A stretch of DNA of 64,000 nucleotides from contig NZ_JAENKO010000007.1 in NCBI RefSeq assembly GCF_016599145.1, positions 39,731 to 103,730 on the forward strand. The letters run 5' to 3'. Made by a program: the position numbers and the translations under genes. Positions within the stretch are counted from its first letter, which is position 1. Every line of letters starts with the position of its first letter. Positions 62,263 through 64,000 of this stretch are shown here, piece by piece. The notes under the pieces are model-generated. The model saw only the letters and a program-made list of their open reading frames with translations. It was not told the DNA's origin and searched no databases. The stretch comes from Tomitella cavernea (GTDB lineage Bacteria > Actinomycetota > Actinomycetes > Mycobacteriales > Mycobacteriaceae).

Positions 62263-63284
62263 CGGCGTTCCTCCTCGTCTTCGTGCGTGCCGGCGGTGCC
62301 GAGCGAATGCGCGGCCGCCGCCCCGCGCAGCGTGTCGATGACGGCCTCCCGGATGTCCTCCGGTTCCAGCGCCACGGCGTCCGCGCCGTGAGCCGCGATA
62401 GCGCGGATCGTGGACGTCCAGGAACCGACGGGCATGCTTACGAGCGTGCCGGGAACCCCGTTGAGGGTATGGGGCGCCACCTCAGTGCCGCTTCTGCGCA
62501 GATCATGGGCGTGACCGTCGCTCAGCCACACCGTCACCGAACCCTCCGAGACGGGTTCGGCGGCGGCCGAACGGATGATGGCAGCCGGATCGACCCCGTC
62601 GGGTATCCGCACCTGGCCGGGCAGCCCGACCGGCGTGATACCGCCGACGATCCGTGAGAGTCGGAACGTGCGCTGGTCCTGCCTGTCCCGATCGAATCCC
62701 ACGACGTACCAGTTGCCCTTGGCGCTGGCGACACCCCACGGTTCGAGGGTGCGCGGGCTGGTCACGCCGCTGGCCGCGGCGAGATGTTCGAAGGCGACGG
62801 CCTGCCTGCCGTCCACGGCGGCGACGAGCCCGGCGAGCGCCGGTTCCGCCTCCAGCGCCGTGCCCATGCCGCCGACGACGGTGGCCATCTCCGCATCGTC
62901 GACGGCGATGCCCGCCGCCCGGAGCTTGACGATCGCGCTGGAGTACGTGGAGGCCATCTCCGGCGAATGCCACAGCTGGCCGGCCACCGCCACCGCGGCG
63001 CCCTCCTCCGGAGTGAGCGTGATCGGCGGCAGTTCGTACTCGGTGCGGGCGATGCGGTAGCCCTGCTCCTCCGCCGGGCCGGAAGGCCCGCCGTAGGTCA
63101 GCGGAATACCGAGGTCGCGCAGTGCGGCTTTGTCGCGTTCGAACATACGGCCGAAAGCTTCTTCGGAGGAGCATTCGTTGTAACCGGCGAAATCACGACG
63201 GATGCGCTCGATCGGGACGAACTGCGTGGTCGACAGGAGACCGATCACGAGATTCGTCAGTCTCTCGACCTTGGAAGTGCTCAC
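62259..63284 (-). CDS. pafB: WYL-domain transcription factor PafB
   Basis: The 341-residue protein begins 'MSTSKVERLTNLVIGLLSTT' and contains the WYL core ('LEPWGVASAKGNWYVVGFDR', 'RTFRLSRIVGGITPV') and a WCX C-terminal domain. PafB and PafC form a heterodimer that responds to DNA damage. In relatives pafA lies directly upstream; here an ISL3-type element begins about 140 bases upstream instead, so pafA is displaced or on the far side of it. Confidence 0.93.
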   Translation of the reverse strand: MSTSKVERLTNLVIGLLSTTQFVPIERIRRDFAGYNECSSEEAFGRMFERDKAALRDLGIPLTYGGPSGPAEEQGYRIARTEYELPPITLTPEEGAAVAVAGQLWHSPEMASTYSSAIVKLRAAGIAVDDAEMATVVGGMGTALEAEPALAGLVAAVDGRQAVAFEHLAAASGVTSPRTLEPWGVASAKGNWYVVGFDRDRQDQRTFRLSRIVGGITPVGLPGQVRIPDGVDPAAIIRSAAAEPVSEGSVTVWLSDGHAHDLRRSGTEVAPHTLNGVPGTLVSMPVGSWTSTIRAIAAHGADAVALEPEDIREAVIDTLRGAAAAHSLGTAGTHEDEEERR

Positions 63285-63426
63285 TCCAGCACCCTAACGC
63301 CGTACTGTTCACCCGCGGAAGTCAGTTGGGGAATAGCGCGTCGCATGCGCTGTGCCATACCGGCTCTACGGAATGCAGAGTGCGTAGACGGGTGTCCAGC
63401 GAGGTGAGGGGGGACCACAACATGTA
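63285..63426. other. pafB upstream region up to the insertion sequence
   Basis: About 140 bases without a gene; this should hold the pafB promoter. I see no trace of the pafA 3' end and no clear SigF-type or SOS-type site. Confidence 0.4.
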
Positions 63427-63490
63427 GGCGGGTCCTGCGGTGTGAAGATGAGAGTTGCGAAGCTCCCCATCGACCACCACAGGACCCGCC
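63427..63490 (+). repeat. 16-bp inverted repeat that masks the transposase ribosome site
   Basis: GGCGGGTCCTGCGGTG (63427-63442) is complementary to CACCACAGGACCCGCC (63475-63490) with one mismatch and a 32-base loop. The AGGA at 63481-63484, the only good ribosome site for the TTG at 63491, lies inside the second arm. Confidence 0.7.
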
Positions 63491-64000
63491 TTGCAGCCTA
63501 CTGACACCGTCGCCGACACGATCTGCCGAACCGTCGAACTCGGCGTCACGATCACAGGAGCGGCCGCCGACAGCGAGGACCGCACCCACATCTGGTGCAG
63601 CGTCATCGACCCCGACCCGCGGTGTCCCGAGTGCCGAATCGCAGGTCAACTGCGTGATCGTGCCGAAAGGGTCCTCACTGACACCCCGGCTGCCGGGCAT
63701 CCGGTCGAGCTGCACGTCGCCGTGCCGCGCTTCGTGTGCCTGACGTCGGGGTGTCCGCGGTCGATCTTCCGGGCGGACATCACCGGTATCGCCGCGCCAC
63801 GGTCGGTGGTCACGACCCGGACCGAGCGGTGGATCCTGCAGCGGATCGCGATCGACAAGATGAGCGTCGCCGCGGTCGCCGCCAACCTGGGCATCGCCTG
63901 GAAGACCGTCAACCAGATCGCGGTCGGCGCCGCCCGGAACATGGTCTACGACGGCGGCCATCTCGACGGCGTACGGCACCTCGGGGTCGATGAGCACAAG
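63491..64000 (+). CDS. ISL3-family transposase, N-terminal part
   Basis: From TTG 63491 the frame is open to the window end (170 codons). The N terminus has a zinc-binding region with Cys in 'DPRCPECRIAG' and 'VCLTSGCPRSIF', then a helix-turn-helix ('MSVAAVAANLGIAWKTVNQI') and the start of the DDE domain 'GVRHLGVDEHK' with its first Asp. This is the ISL3 layout; about 240 more residues should follow. Confidence 0.85.
   Translation, partial: MQPTDTVADTICRTVELGVTITGAAADSEDRTHIWCSVIDPDPRCPECRIAGQLRDRAERVLTDTPAAGHPVELHVAVPRFVCLTSGCPRSIFRADITGIAAPRSVVTTRTERWILQRIAIDKMSVAAVAANLGIAWKTVNQIAVGAARNMVYDGGHLDGVRHLGVDEHK

Larger units (their letters stand above)
63427..64000 (+). mobile_element. Left part of an ISL3-family insertion sequence
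   Basis: The element is recognised by its transposase. Its left end probably lies at or near 63427, where GGCGGGTCCTG begins; the right end and any target duplication are outside the window. The same 16-bp sequence recurs inverted at 63475-63490 just before the transposase start. Confidence 0.65.

Noticed and set aside
1..64000. tRNA, rRNA, riboswitch or CRISPR structures
   Set aside because: No cloverleaf-like sequence, rRNA signature, known riboswitch core or regularly spaced repeat array was found on reading through; the tandem repeats present are too few and unspaced.

Overview
This 64 kb window comes from a high-GC actinobacterium of the mycolate-bearing order Mycobacteriales. The evidence is rbpA, a pafB-pafC-tatA-tatC-helY block, a separate lnt and fxsA, a DprE2-like reductase, F420-type flavoproteins, frequent GTG starts and 4-nt stop/start overlaps. 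The right half keeps the order I recall from the Mycobacterium tuberculosis Rv2050-Rv2096c interval: rbpA, lnt, fxsA, cobG-like, SDR, PPOX protein, M24 peptidase, 5'-3' exonuclease, DUF4333 protein, helY, tatC, tatA, pafC, pafB. I do not commit to a genus.

Region by region. (1) 1-9 kb: the end of a secreted beta-propeller protein, then a redox cluster with a molybdopterin oxidoreductase fused to a cytochrome b561-type anchor, a pyruvate-oxidase-like TPP enzyme and a D-2-hydroxyacid dehydrogenase (FAD plus Fe-S). (2) 9-36 kb: a stress-response island with an MFS transporter carrying a cytoplasmic C-terminal domain, GH15 hydrolase, SDRs, CsbD-like protein, ferritin, hemerythrin, ectoine hydroxylase, anti-sigma factor plus SigF-type sigma factor, aldehyde dehydrogenase, phosphoketolase operon, RbpA, a haem-oxygenase-like diiron protein, a CDGSH protein and a methyltransferase. 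(3) 36-43 kb: a second redox cluster with a Rieske protein, benzoylformate-decarboxylase-like TPP enzyme, FMN glutamate-synthase-like protein and a second Mo/b561 oxidoreductase. (4) 43-63.3 kb: the conserved housekeeping block. (5) 63.4-64 kb: the start of an ISL3-family insertion sequence beside pafB.

The strongest signal is regulatory. Ten sites match GTTT-N15/16-GGGTA exactly and at least four more are near matches. Each lies on the correct strand just upstream of a stress gene between 3.8 and 34.8 kb, and one precedes the anti-sigma/sigma operon itself. This is the promoter architecture known for mycobacterial SigF, so the island looks like a physically clustered, autoregulated general-stress regulon.

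The accessory part is also decaying. There is an alcohol dehydrogenase pseudogene, a catalase C-terminal remnant, a hemerythrin gene frameshifted in an A-run, an internally deleted F420-type oxidoreductase, a broken DHFR-like gene and a CobG homologue lacking its Fe-S domain. No tRNA, rRNA or CRISPR array was seen.
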